From Actinomadura bangladeshensis (GTDB taxonomy: Bacteria > Actinomycetota > Actinomycetes > Streptosporangiales > Streptosporangiaceae): a stretch of 42,005 bases of DNA. Location of the stretch: the NCBI RefSeq assembly GCF_004348335.1, contig NZ_SMJW01000038.1, positions 1-42,005 on the forward strand, written 5' to 3'. Positions 13,328-21,634 of the stretch are shown here, piece by piece; the first letter of the stretch is position 1; every line of letters begins with the position of its first letter. Position numbers and translations under genes: made by a program. The notes under the pieces are model-generated. The model made no database searches. It was not told the origin of the DNA and was given only the letters and a program-made list of their open reading frames with translations.

Positions 13328-14356
13328 ATGACGAGCGACGTGCGCACCCTGGAGTGGACCGGCGACGGGCTGCGCCTGCTGGACCAGACCGTCCTGCCGG
13401 GGCGCGTCGAGTACGTCGCGGCGCACGACGTCGGCACGCTCGTGGACGCGATCCGGCGGCTGGTCGTGCGCGGCGCGCCCGCGCTGGGCGTCGCCGGCGC
13501 GTTCGGCGTCGCCATCGCCGTCCGGCAGGCCGAGCGCGAGGGATGGGACGACGCGGCCCGCGACGCCGCGATCGCGCGGATCCGCGAGGCCCGCCCCACG
13601 GCCGTGAACCTCGCGGCCGGCGTCGACCGCGTCCTGCCCTTCGCCGGCAAGGGCGCCGACGCGGTGGCGGCCGAGGCGCAGGCGCTCCTGGACGAGGACG
13701 TGCGCGGCAACCGGGCGATCGGCGTGCACGGCGCCTCCTGGATCCTCGGCCGCGCGGGCGACCGGCCCCTGCGCGTCCTCACGCACTGCAACGCCGGCGC
13801 GCTCGCCACCGCCGGATGGGGCACCGCGCTCGGCGTCGTCCGCGAACTGCACCGGCGGGGCCGCGTCGAGATCGTCTACGCCGACGAGACCCGCCCGCTG
13901 CTGCAGGGCGCCCGGCTCACCGCCTGGGAACTCGACCGGGCCGGGATCCCGTGCGTCGTCCAGGCGGACGGCGCCGCGCCCAGCACGATCCTGCGCGGCC
14001 TCGCCGACGTCGCGGTCATCGGCGCCGACCGGATCGCAGCCAACGGCGACACCGCCAACAAGATCGGTTCGGTGGGCGTGGCGCTGGCCTGCCACGCCGC
14101 CGGGATCCCCTTCGTCGTCGCCGCGCCCTGGAGCACCGTCGACCCGGCCCTCCCCGACGGCGGCGGCATCCCCATCGAGGAGCGCCCCGCCGAGGAGGTG
14201 CTGACGTGGGGCGGTACCAGGACCGCCCCCGATCGCGTGGACGCGTACAACCCCGCGTTCGACGTCACGCCCGCCCGCCTCGTGACCGCGCTGGTCACCG
14301 AGACGGGCGTGCTGGAGGTGTCGGCGGGATCGACCCCCGGCGGCGTCAGGGGCTGA
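13328..14356 (+). CDS. mtnA: S-methyl-5-thioribose-1-phosphate isomerase
   Basis: A 342-residue enzyme of the methionine salvage pathway that converts methylthioribose-1-phosphate to methylthioribulose-1-phosphate. Conserved features are RRLVVRGAPALGVAGAFG (43-60), the catalytic cysteine in THCNAGALAT (Cys154) and the catalytic aspartate in IGADRIAANGDTANKIGS (Asp234). ATG 13328 begins the conserved N terminus (TLEWTGDGLRLLDQTVLPG); an ATG nine bases upstream is also possible. It diverges from the SOS operon, and its end overlaps the convergent M28 peptidase gene by 11 bases. No other salvage genes are in the window. Homology to eIF2B-type folds is expected, but the motifs point to MtnA. Confidence 0.93.
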   Translation: MTSDVRTLEWTGDGLRLLDQTVLPGRVEYVAAHDVGTLVDAIRRLVVRGAPALGVAGAFGVAIAVRQAEREGWDDAARDAAIARIREARPTAVNLAAGVDRVLPFAGKGADAVAAEAQALLDEDVRGNRAIGVHGASWILGRAGDRPLRVLTHCNAGALATAGWGTALGVVRELHRRGRVEIVYADETRPLLQGARLTAWELDRAGIPCVVQADGAAPSTILRGLADVAVIGADRIAANGDTANKIGSVGVALACHAAGIPFVVAAPWSTVDPALPDGGGIPIEERPAEEVLTWGGTRTAPDRVDAYNPAFDVTPARLVTALVTETGVLEVSAGSTPGGVRG

Positions 14357-16460
14357 GAGTGCGGGTCGCGGCGCGCAGGCTCGCGTACAGCCTCGCCTCG
14401 TACGCCTTCGCCGTCCGGACGTCATGGTCGATGAACAGGGCGTCGTTCAGCGCGGGAAGCCGCTGCGTGGCATATCCGGTGTCGATGCCGGGCGCGTAGA
14501 TCTGGTGCCGGTACCAGGGGCGGCCGGGAAGCCCGGCCGCCGTCAGTAGGTCGCGCTCGGTCTGCATGATCTTGCCGTTGAGGCGGCGGAACGCGGCCGT
14601 GTCGCCCCTGCGGAGCGCCTCGTCCGCGCGCGTCTGCAGCGCCTCGGCGGCGCGCTGCCACGCCTTGGCCTGCTCGATGTCGCGCGACACGTCCACGACG
14701 ACGGATCCGAGCCGCTTGCGCTGCTCGGCGGTGAAGTCGTCCAGGTACTGGGCGGTCTCCGCCGCGTAGGGGCGGTAGCCCAGCGCGACGACGTCGGCGT
14801 TCGCCAGCCGCAGCGTCGCGATGCCCGCAAGCCGCGACATCGCCGCGTGGTACTCCCAGGTTGGATCACCGAAGTGCGACATCCAGTAGAAGTCGTCGCA
14901 GGCGCAGTGGTAGTTCCCGGCGTTCCCCGTCGAGGACGAGCCCATGTCCATCGCGGGGACCCCGTACCGCTGGAAGAACGCCTGGAAGTCCGAGCCGCCG
15001 CCGATGCGGGAGATCGGCGTCTTCCCGTCGTTCTGCGCCTTCCACGCCTCGTAGAGGGACCCGTCCGTGCCGGGCCAGCGCACCTCCTTGGACGCGTCGA
15101 TGACGGACCGGTCCAGCGCGGGCGTCGCCGCGGCGCCGAAGTTCGAGCCGCCGGCACCGTCCATGTTCACGTAGGCGACGGCGTTGCGGAGCTGGGCCGC
15201 CCGCTGCTCGGCGTACTCGGTCGACCCGAACAACCCGTACTCCTCACCGTCCCAGGTGGCCAGGACGATGGTCCGCCTGGGCCGCCACCCCTGTTTGAGG
15301 AGCCTGCCCAGCGCGCGCCCCACCTGGAGCACGTTCTCCGTGCCGGAGAGGTTGTCACTGCTGCCGTACGCCCACGTGTCATGGTGGGCGCCGAGGATGA
15401 CCTCCTGCTCGGGGTGCTCACTCCCGGGGATGCGCACGGTGACGTCCCACAGCGGACGCACCTGGAACGTGTTCTTCAGAACGAGGTGGACGTTCGTGCC
15501 GCCCGGCCCGATCCGGTAGGTGAACGGCAGGCCGCCCTGCCAGTCCTTCGGAGCCTCCGCACCCGTGAGCGCGCGCAGCAGCGGCTCGGCCGCGCCGTAG
15601 GAGATCGGCGTCGTCGGGATGAGCCCCTTGAGCATCGGCGCCTGCGACGGCGGGATGCGGCGGGCGCCCTTCACCGCGGGCCGGCCGGGCGTCTGCGGAT
15701 CGCCGGCCGCGAGCTGGATCTGCGCGATGCTGCCCCGCTGGATGCCGTCCGGGGCGCGCCACGGCCCGTCCGGGTACACCGGGCCGCGCGCGTACCCGTC
15801 GTCGGCCGGGTCGGAGTAGATCAGCACGCCCTTCGCGCCGTGCCCGGCGGCCTCGCGCGGCTTGATGCCGCGGAACACCGACCCGTACCGGACGAGCACG
15901 ATCTTGCCCTTCACCGAGACGCCGCGCTCGGCGAGCAGCGCGAAGTCCTCCGGCCGCCCGTAGTTGGCGTACACGACCTCGCCCCGGACGTCCCCGGACG
16001 GCGAGAAGCCGTTGTGCGACGGGATGACCTCGTCGAAGTGCCTCTGCCAGGGCCGCTTCTTCTCCTTGACGGGGAGGTCGCGGTACCGGGGAGCGGTCAT
16101 CTCGACCTTCACGCGCCGCGGCATGGACAGGTACGCGTAGTACGTCCGGATCTCGGGCTTGAGCCCGTACGACCGGAAGTGCCGGACGATGCGCTGGACG
16201 CGGTGCCAGTCGCCGGTCGTCGTGGTCAGGCCCGGTTCGGCCGACAGTTCGGCGTCCAGGGCGCGGGCCACCGCCGCGGACGGCACGGCGCCGAACCGCC
16301 GCTCGTACTGCCGCTGCCATGCGGCGTGCGCGTCGGTGAAGCCTGCGATCGGGTCGTGTCCGGCGGGGGACGAGGCTGCGGCGGGGACGGCGGCGGCCAT
16401 GGTGAGCACCAGGGCGGGGGCGCTCAACGCCGCCAGTGCCCGGGTTCGGGAGCGGAACAC
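14346..16460 (-). CDS. Secreted M28 peptidase, glutamate carboxypeptidase II (PSMA)-like
   Basis: A 704-residue exported zinc peptidase. The signal peptide covers about residues 1-30 (basic start, ALVLTMAAAVPAAASS). A PA-type domain (about 155-235) is inserted ahead of the catalytic M28 domain, as in human PSMA. Metal ligands and the catalytic base can be placed by analogy: His359 and Asp369 in AHHDTWAYGSSD, Glu406-Glu407 in TWDGEEYGLFGSTEYAE, Asp434 in AYVNMDG and His518 in NYHCACDD. A C-terminal helical dimerisation domain follows (about 575-700). The GTG at 16460 follows GGAGGTAACGCTG; the longer open frame upstream would bury the signal peptide. It probably trims peptides outside the cell. 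Confidence 0.9.
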   Translation of the reverse strand: MFRSRTRALAALSAPALVLTMAAAVPAAASSPAGHDPIAGFTDAHAAWQRQYERRFGAVPSAAVARALDAELSAEPGLTTTTGDWHRVQRIVRHFRSYGLKPEIRTYYAYLSMPRRVKVEMTAPRYRDLPVKEKKRPWQRHFDEVIPSHNGFSPSGDVRGEVVYANYGRPEDFALLAERGVSVKGKIVLVRYGSVFRGIKPREAAGHGAKGVLIYSDPADDGYARGPVYPDGPWRAPDGIQRGSIAQIQLAAGDPQTPGRPAVKGARRIPPSQAPMLKGLIPTTPISYGAAEPLLRALTGAEAPKDWQGGLPFTYRIGPGGTNVHLVLKNTFQVRPLWDVTVRIPGSEHPEQEVILGAHHDTWAYGSSDNLSGTENVLQVGRALGRLLKQGWRPRRTIVLATWDGEEYGLFGSTEYAEQRAAQLRNAVAYVNMDGAGGSNFGAAATPALDRSVIDASKEVRWPGTDGSLYEAWKAQNDGKTPISRIGGGSDFQAFFQRYGVPAMDMGSSSTGNAGNYHCACDDFYWMSHFGDPTWEYHAAMSRLAGIATLRLANADVVALGYRPYAAETAQYLDDFTAEQRKRLGSVVVDVSRDIEQAKAWQRAAEALQTRADEALRRGDTAAFRRLNGKIMQTERDLLTAAGLPGRPWYRHQIYAPGIDTGYATQRLPALNDALFIDHDVRTAKAYEARLYASLRAATRTLSP

Positions 16461-16584
16461 CAGCGTTACCTCCAGTACGCCTGTCGACGGTGCGGTGCGA
16501 GTGCGCCCGGAACGTACGTCCCGATGGACCGGGGATCCAGGTCGCCTGCCGGATCCGGCCATCCCGTCACCCGGATCGTCCATC

Positions 16585-18825
16585 ATGGTGATCGTGCCGA
16601 CCTCCCCGAACCCCGACGCCACGCCGCGTCCGGCGCAGCTTGACGCGGTCTTGGAACGGATCACCTACGCCAACGAGGACACCGGCTACACGGTCGCGCG
16701 CGTCGCGACCGCCAAGAGCGGCCCGGACCTGCTCACCGTGGTCGGCGCGCTGCTCGGCGCGCAGGTGGGGGAGAGCCTGCGGCTGACCGGCCGGTGGCGC
16801 TCGCACCCGAAGTACGGCAGGCAGTTCGAGGTCGACTCGTACACGACCGTGCTGCCGGCGACGATCCAGGGCATCCGCCGCTACCTCGGCTCCGGCATGA
16901 TCAAGGGGATCGGGCCGGTGATGGCCGACCGGATGGTCGGGCACTTCGGCACCGACATCCTCCGCGTCATCGAGGAGGAGCCGCAGCGGCTCGTCGAGGT
17001 CCGCGGCCTCGGCCCGAAGCGCAGCAAGCGGATCGGGGACGCGTGGGAGGAGCAGAAGGCCATCAAGGAGGTGATGGTCTTCCTGCAGGGCGTCGGCGTC
17101 TCCACCTCCCTCGCCGTCCGCATCTACAAGCAGTACGGCGACCAGTCGATCGACACGGTGCGCAAGCGGCCGTACCAGCTCGCGTCGGACGTGTGGGGCA
17201 TCGGCTTCAAGACGGCCGACACGATCGCCCAGGCCGTCGGCATCCCGCACGACAGCCCCGAGCGGATCAAGGCGGGGCTCCAGTACACGCTGTCGGAGGG
17301 CGCCGACGACGGGCACTGCTTCCTGCCCGAGCCGAACCTCGTCACGGCGGCGGAGAAGATCCTCGGCGTGCCGAAGGAGCTGATCGTCCCGGCGCTGGAC
17401 GAGCTGGCCGCCGACGAGGGCGTCGTCCGGGAGCCGATCCCGGGCGAGGGCGAGGACGCCGCGACGATACCGGCGGTGTACCTGGTTCCGTTCCATCGGG
17501 CCGAGCGCTCCCTCGCCCGCGGTCTCCTCGAACTCCTCGACGCGCCCACCGACCGGCTCAAGGCGTTCGCCGACGTCGACTGGGACAAGGCCCTCCCGTG
17601 GCTGAGGAAGCGCACCGGCCAGGCCCTCGCCGCCGAGCAGGAGGAGGCCGTGAGGCTCGCGCTGACCTCCAAGGTCTCGGTGCTGACCGGCGGTCCCGGC
17701 TGCGGCAAGAGCTTCACCGTCCGGTCCGTGGTGGAGCTGGCCGCCGCGAAGAAGGCCAAGATCGTCCTGGTGGCGCCGACCGGGCGGGCGGCCAAGCGGC
17801 TCGCCGAGCTGACCGGGCACGAGGCCGCGACCGTCCACCGCCTCCTCCAGCTCCAGCCCGGCGGCGACCCCAAGTACGACCAGGACAACCCGCTCGACGC
17901 CGACCTGGTCGTGGTCGACGAGTCCTCCATGGTCGACCTGATCCTCGCGAACAAGCTGGTGAAGGCGATCCCGCGCGGCGCGCACCTGCTGCTCGTCGGG
18001 GACGTCGACCAGCTGCCGTCCGTCGGCGCGGGCGAGGTCCTCGCCGACCTCCTCGGCGCCGAGGTGATCCCGCGCGTCCGGCTGACGAAGATCTTCCGGC
18101 AGGCCCAGGAGTCCGGCATCGTCGTCAACGCGCACCGCGTCAACGCCGGCGACCACCCGCACACGCGCGGCTACAACGACTTCTTCCTGTTTCCGTGCGA
18201 GGAGCAGGACGAGGCCGCCGAGCTGACCGTCGACGTCGTCGCGAACCGGATCCCGCGCAAGTTCGGCCTCGACCCGCGCCGGGACGTCCAGGTCCTCACG
18301 CCCATGCACCGGGGGACGGCCGGGGCGGGCTCCCTCAACAATCTGCTGCAGGAGGCGCTGACCCCGCACGACGACTCCCGGCCCGAACGCCGCTACGGCG
18401 GCCGCGTCTTCCGCGTCGGCGACAAGGTCACCCAGCTCCGCAACAACTACGACAAGGGCGAGGCGGGCGTCTTCAACGGCACGGTCGGCGTCGTCGCGAA
18501 GGTCGACCTCGAAGAGCAGTCGCTCACCGTCCTGACCGACGAGGACGAGAGCATCGACTACGCCTTCGAAGAGCTGGACGAACTCGCCCACGCCTACGCG
18601 ATCACGATCCACCGGTCGCAGGGCAGCGAGTACCCGGCGGTCGTCGTCCCGCTCACGACCGGCGCGTGGATGATGCTGCGCCGCAACCTCCTCTACACGG
18701 GCATCACCCGCGCGAAGAGGCTGGTCGTCCTGGTCGGCTCGCGGCGCGCCCTCGCGGCCGCCGTCCGCACCGCCGGCGCGGGCCGCCGCCACACCGCCCT
18801 CTCGCACCGCCTGTCTCAGCGGTAG
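16585..18825 (+). CDS. recD2: RecD2-type ATP-dependent 5'-3' DNA helicase
   Basis: A 746-residue SF1B helicase. Unlike RecD of RecBCD it has the long N-terminal region of RecD2, with helix-hairpin-helix elements (GIGPVMADRMV 108-118, RGLGPKRSKRI 140-150, GIGFKTADTIA 205-215). Helicase motifs are Walker A GGPGCGKS (369-376), Walker B VVDESSM (443-449), GDVDQLPSVGAG (472-483) and near the end TIHRSQGSEYPAVVVPL. RecD2 works without RecB/RecC and is linked to repair and replication-fork processing. Start ATG 16585 gives the typical length; GTG codons at 16588 and 16594 are alternatives and no strong ribosome site separates them. The gene diverges from the M28 peptidase. Confidence 0.93.
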   Translation: MVIVPTSPNPDATPRPAQLDAVLERITYANEDTGYTVARVATAKSGPDLLTVVGALLGAQVGESLRLTGRWRSHPKYGRQFEVDSYTTVLPATIQGIRRYLGSGMIKGIGPVMADRMVGHFGTDILRVIEEEPQRLVEVRGLGPKRSKRIGDAWEEQKAIKEVMVFLQGVGVSTSLAVRIYKQYGDQSIDTVRKRPYQLASDVWGIGFKTADTIAQAVGIPHDSPERIKAGLQYTLSEGADDGHCFLPEPNLVTAAEKILGVPKELIVPALDELAADEGVVREPIPGEGEDAATIPAVYLVPFHRAERSLARGLLELLDAPTDRLKAFADVDWDKALPWLRKRTGQALAAEQEEAVRLALTSKVSVLTGGPGCGKSFTVRSVVELAAAKKAKIVLVAPTGRAAKRLAELTGHEAATVHRLLQLQPGGDPKYDQDNPLDADLVVVDESSMVDLILANKLVKAIPRGAHLLLVGDVDQLPSVGAGEVLADLLGAEVIPRVRLTKIFRQAQESGIVVNAHRVNAGDHPHTRGYNDFFLFPCEEQDEAAELTVDVVANRIPRKFGLDPRRDVQVLTPMHRGTAGAGSLNNLLQEALTPHDDSRPERRYGGRVFRVGDKVTQLRNNYDKGEAGVFNGTVGVVAKVDLEEQSLTVLTDEDESIDYAFEELDELAHAYAITIHRSQGSEYPAVVVPLTTGAWMMLRRNLLYTGITRAKRLVVLVGSRRALAAAVRTAGAGRRHTALSHRLSQR

Positions 18826-18844
18826 GGGCCTGTCTCAGCGGTAG
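18809..18844. repeat. 17-bp direct duplication spanning the recD2 stop codon
   Basis: GCCTGTCTCAGCGGTAG occurs at 18809-18825 and again at 18828-18844, two bases apart. The first copy ends with the recD2 TAG. The second supplies the TGA (read from the minus strand at 18837-18835) of the convergent hydrolase gene. Confidence 0.9.
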
Positions 18845-19620
18845 CGGGCGAGCTCCCAGGGGTCGTGGGCGCAGAACACCTCGACCTCGCCGCCGCACGC
18901 CAGTTCCCGGAGCCGCGCGACGTTCGCGAGCCGCAGTTCCCGGTCCACTTCGCCGCCCGCCTGGACCAGCTCCATCAGCGGATGGACGACCGGCTCGGCG
19001 CGGTCGACCTCACCGTGGTACATGTACGCGTCCCCGGCGTGCAGCAGCCACCGGCCGCCGTCGCGCACCGCGACGCCCGCGTGCCCCGGCGTGTGCCCGC
19101 CGAGCGGGACGAGCAGGATCTCCTCCGGCACACCGTCCAGAGCCCGGACACCGTCGAAGCCGTGCCACGTCTCGCCTCCGCCGTCCTCGTAGGCGACCCA
19201 TTTCGGGCCGTGGGCGAGCTGCGCCGGGGTCTTGCCGCCGTCCGCGCGCTCGGCCTCGAAGAGGTGCACCGCCGCGTCCGGGAAGTCGCTCAGCCCGCCG
19301 GCGTGGTCGCGGTGCAGGTGCGTCGGGACGATGTGCCGGACGTCGGCGGGGGAGTACCCGAGCGCCTCCACCTGCCGGACGGCCGTCGCCGCCGGATCCA
19401 GCGTCGGCCCGGTCATCTCCACCCAGTCGTCGAGCAGCCGCTCGGACGGGTGCTCGATGTCGCCGAGGCCGATCCCGGCGTCCACGAGGACGAGGCCGGA
19501 GGAGTCCGTCTCGACCAGCAGCACGTGGCCGGCGGCGCGCGCGGGCCGCAGCGGGCTCCCGGGCCCGTCGGCGGGCTCGATCTCCCGCATGGGGGCGCAG
19601 TCGAGGTGGTGGACGCGCAT
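18835..19620 (-). CDS. Metallo-beta-lactamase-fold hydrolase
   Basis: A 261-residue MBL-fold enzyme of the lactonase/glyoxalase-like type. The zinc-binding signature is HLHRDHAGG (residues 101-109), followed by His180 in GGHTPGH, Asp197 in HAGDA and His252 in CAHD. That set is enough for a two-metal site. The substrate is unknown; the HTPGH loop and the domain order resemble quorum-quenching lactonases and related esterases. The ATG at 19620 is nine bases after the TetR gene, with GAGGAGTCCCC just ahead, so both genes form one operon. The TetR regulator therefore probably controls this enzyme, and the inducer may be its substrate. Confidence 0.9.
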   Translation of the reverse strand: MRVHHLDCAPMREIEPADGPGSPLRPARAAGHVLLVETDSSGLVLVDAGIGLGDIEHPSERLLDDWVEMTGPTLDPAATAVRQVEALGYSPADVRHIVPTHLHRDHAGGLSDFPDAAVHLFEAERADGGKTPAQLAHGPKWVAYEDGGGETWHGFDGVRALDGVPEEILLVPLGGHTPGHAGVAVRDGGRWLLHAGDAYMYHGEVDRAEPVVHPLMELVQAGGEVDRELRLANVARLRELACGGEVEVFCAHDPWELARYR

Positions 19621-19629
19621 GGGGACTCC

Positions 19630-20193
19630 TCAGAGAAGGCCGGCGAGCTGCCGGGTGACCTGGTGGATGACGGACACGTCCCGCCGGACGCGGGCGAGCA
19701 TGACGGCGCCCTGCAGCGACGACAGGACCAGCGCGGCGAGCGGCCCGACGCGCTCCTCGGGCACGCCCCAGCCGCGCAGCGCGGCGCGGAGCCCGCGCAG
19801 CCACTCCTCGTACGCGGTGTCGCAGGCGGCCTGGATGGCCTCGTTCTCGGCGGCCGTCTCCAGCGCCACGGTCGCGATGGGGCAGCCCTTGCTGAACTCC
19901 GACTCGCGGAGGCTCCGCGCGAAGTGGTCGCCGATGGCCGCGAGCCCGGCCGGCCCGTCCGGCGCGGCGAGGACGGCCTCGGTGAGCGCCTCGCCGACCG
20001 TCCGGCCGGACAGCGCCACCGCCTCCGACGCGAGCTGCTCCTTGCCCTCGGGGAAGTGGAAGTACAGCGAGCCCTTCGGCGCCCCGCTCTCGGCGAGGAC
20101 CTGGTTCACCCCCGTCCCGTGGTAGCCCTGCCGCTGGAACAGCTCCGCGGCCGTCCGCAGGATCCGCTCTCTGGTCTCTCCGCGCGGTGCCAT
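19630..20193 (-). CDS. TetR-family repressor (LmrA/YxaF-like C-terminal domain)
   Basis: A 187-residue regulator. The N-terminal helix-turn-helix is typical (RERILRTAAELFQRQGYHGTGVNQVLAESGAPKGSLYFHF..EQL, residues 8-53). The ligand domain has the GCPIATVALE segment seen in the LmrA/YxaF/TetR_C_33 group. It is the first gene of an operon with the MBL-fold hydrolase. A 16-bp palindrome begins 11 bases upstream of the ATG and fits as its own operator, so the pair is probably an autoregulated, inducible detoxification unit. The divergent deacetylase gene could share the region but is 199 bases away. Confidence 0.92.
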   Translation of the reverse strand: MAPRGETRERILRTAAELFQRQGYHGTGVNQVLAESGAPKGSLYFHFPEGKEQLASEAVALSGRTVGEALTEAVLAAPDGPAGLAAIGDHFARSLRESEFSKGCPIATVALETAAENEAIQAACDTAYEEWLRGLRAALRGWGVPEERVGPLAALVLSSLQGAVMLARVRRDVSVIHQVTRQLAGLL

Positions 20194-20203
20194 GACCTCA
20201 GAC

Positions 20204-20219
20204 TAGACAGACCGGTCTA
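20204..20219. promoter_or_regulatory. Probable TetR operator, TAGAC-N6-GTCTA
   Basis: TAGACAGACCGGTCTA reads TAGAC-N6-GTCTA, with an inner perfect palindrome AGACCGGTCT. It lies 11 bases upstream of the TetR start. It resembles the TAGAC...GTCTA boxes bound by TetR-type repressors of the NemR/LmrA kind, which supports autoregulation. Confidence 0.75.
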
Positions 20220-20244
20220 CCGAGTCCAACCTGTGCCGACGGCC

Positions 20245-20258
20245 TCGAAACTTTTCGA
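20245..20258. promoter_or_regulatory. Palindrome TCGAAA-N2-TTTCGA upstream of the deacetylase gene
   Basis: A perfect 6-bp-arm palindrome (TCGAAACTTTTCGA) lies 75 bases ahead of the deacetylase -35 box. It is a candidate binding site for an unknown regulator. It differs from the LexA box in both spacing and bases. Confidence 0.35.
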
Positions 20259-20332
20259 TGGAGAAATGTGTACTCAAAGGCGCTGATCAGAAAGATATCG
20301 AGAATCCGATGGCGAAAGTTTCTCTGAATGCA

Positions 20333-20361
20333 TTGACACTTTTCGGAGACGTTTCCACAAT
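20333..20361 (+). promoter_or_regulatory. Sigma70-type promoter of the polysaccharide deacetylase gene
   Basis: A perfect TTGACA (20333-20338) and CACAAT (20356-20361) are separated by 17 bases. The start codon lies 31 bases beyond the -10, leaving room for the strong GGAGG ribosome site. Confidence 0.65.
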
Positions 20362-20391
20362 GAGGTTCCCCCGCCCCCTGGAGGAACACGG

Positions 20392-21459
20392 ATGACTCAG
20401 CACGCTCCCCCGCTCGGCGGGTTCCGGAGGAGGTCCTCCGGAACCCGCCGCCCGCTGATCCTCGCCGCCGTCCTGACGCTGGCGGCCGCCTTCCTGGTGA
20501 GCCTGTCCGCCACGACCGGGCTCGCGGCCCAGCGCGGCGCCGCCGCCGTCCCGCTCGCCGCCGACAACTGCAGCGCGGGCTATGTCGGCCTGACCTACGA
20601 CGACGGCCCCACGTCGGGCTTCACGTCCACGCTGCTGTCCACCCTGCAGCAGAACGGCGTCCGCGCCACCCTGTTCAACATCGGGCAGAACGCCCAGAAC
20701 AACCCGTCGCTGGTCAGCGCGGAGAAGAACGCCGGCATGTGGATCGGCAACCACAGCTGGACGCACCCGCACCTGACCCAGATGTCGCAGTCGCAGATGC
20801 TCTCCGAGCTGCAGCGGACGCAGCAGGCGATCCAGCAGACGACCGGCACCGCGCCCAAGCTGTTCCGGCCCCCGTACGGGGAGACCAACTCCACGCTGAG
20901 GGCGGTCGAGCAGCAGCTCGGCCTGACCGAGGTCATCTGGGACGTCGACTCGCAGGACTGGAACGGCGCCTCCACCGCCCAGATCGTGCAGCGGGCGGGC
21001 CAGCTCCAGAACGGCCAGGTCATCCTGATGCACGACGGCTACAACACCACGATCCAGGCCATCCCGCAGATCGTCGCGAACCTCAAGAGCCGGAACCTGT
21101 GCCCCGGCATGATCTCGCCGTCCACCGGCCGGGCCGTCGCGCCCGACGGCAGCGGCGGCGGGAGCACGACGCCTCCCGGCGGCGGGGGCGGCGACACGTG
21201 CACCGCGCAGATCTCCCAGGGCCAGCAGTGGAGCGACCGGTTCAACCTGTCGGTCACCATCTCCGGGACGAGCACCTGGATCGCCACCGTGACCGTGCAC
21301 AGCCCGCAGAAGATCATCGCGACCTGGAACGGCTCGCCGACATGGGACGCGAGCGGCAACGTGATGACCATGCGGCCGAACGGCAGCGGCAACACGTTCG
21401 GCTTCACCATCCAGCACAACGGCAACTGGACCTGGCCGACGGTCTCCTGCAGCGCCTGA
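20392..21459 (+). CDS. Secreted polysaccharide deacetylase with C-terminal CBM2
   Basis: A 355-residue exported enzyme. The signal peptide spans about residues 1-47, with a basic RRR/RR stretch and a long hydrophobic core. The NodB domain (about 60-235) has the metal-binding TYDDGPTSG (Asp70, Asp71), HSWTHPHL (His121, His125), RPPYGETN and the late LMHDG (His214). A Gly/Ser/Thr/Pro linker (250-268) leads to a family-2 carbohydrate-binding module (270-355) bounded by two cysteines and rich in tryptophan. This layout is like Streptomyces acetylxylan esterases, so xylan or chitin are the likely substrates. GGAGG precedes the ATG by seven bases. A 14-bp hairpin follows. Confidence 0.93.
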   Translation: MTQHAPPLGGFRRRSSGTRRPLILAAVLTLAAAFLVSLSATTGLAAQRGAAAVPLAADNCSAGYVGLTYDDGPTSGFTSTLLSTLQQNGVRATLFNIGQNAQNNPSLVSAEKNAGMWIGNHSWTHPHLTQMSQSQMLSELQRTQQAIQQTTGTAPKLFRPPYGETNSTLRAVEQQLGLTEVIWDVDSQDWNGASTAQIVQRAGQLQNGQVILMHDGYNTTIQAIPQIVANLKSRNLCPGMISPSTGRAVAPDGSGGGSTTPPGGGGGDTCTAQISQGQQWSDRFNLSVTISGTSTWIATVTVHSPQKIIATWNGSPTWDASGNVMTMRPNGSGNTFGFTIQHNGNWTWPTVSCSA

Positions 21460-21485
21460 CCTTCCCGAGCACGCGCACCCCGCCC

Positions 21486-21516
21486 GCGGCGCGGCGGCCC
21501 TCGGCCGCCGCGCCGC
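21486..21516 (+). terminator. Strong GC-rich hairpin terminator after the deacetylase gene
   Basis: A perfect 14-bp stem (21486-21499 with 21503-21516) has a 3-base loop CTC and lies 26 bases after the stop. It has no U-tract. Confidence 0.75.
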
Positions 21517-21568
21517 TCCCATGCGGTGACCGCCCACGCCCTCTCCCGCCCCGGCCCTTCCCGGGGGC

Positions 21569-21599
21569 TTGACCTCAATCAAGCTTCAGGTTGGAGGCT
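21569..21599 (+). promoter_or_regulatory. MerR-family type promoter (19-bp spacer with dyad) before the oxidoreductase
   Basis: TTGACC (21569-21574) and GAGGCT (21594-21599) are separated by 19 bases. A 20-bp imperfect dyad (ACCTCAATCA / AGCTTCAGGT, 21572-21591) fills the spacer. The over-long spacer with an ACCT...AGGT dyad is the mark of promoters that MerR or SoxR regulators activate by twisting DNA. No merR-like gene is in the window, so the activator must act in trans. Confidence 0.75.
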
Positions 21600-21634
21600 G
21601 GCGGGGACGTTGACTCGTGGGAAGGGTGCTGTTC

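Noticed and set aside
16159..16584. An N-terminal extension of RecD2
   Set aside because: It lies opposite the signal peptide region of the M28 peptidase, is low-complexity and is not part of RecD2 proteins.
20245..20258. A second LexA box
   Set aside because: TCGAAA-N2-TTTCGA has the wrong spacing and lacks the C/G at the inner positions of the TCGAAC-N4-GTTCGA consensus.
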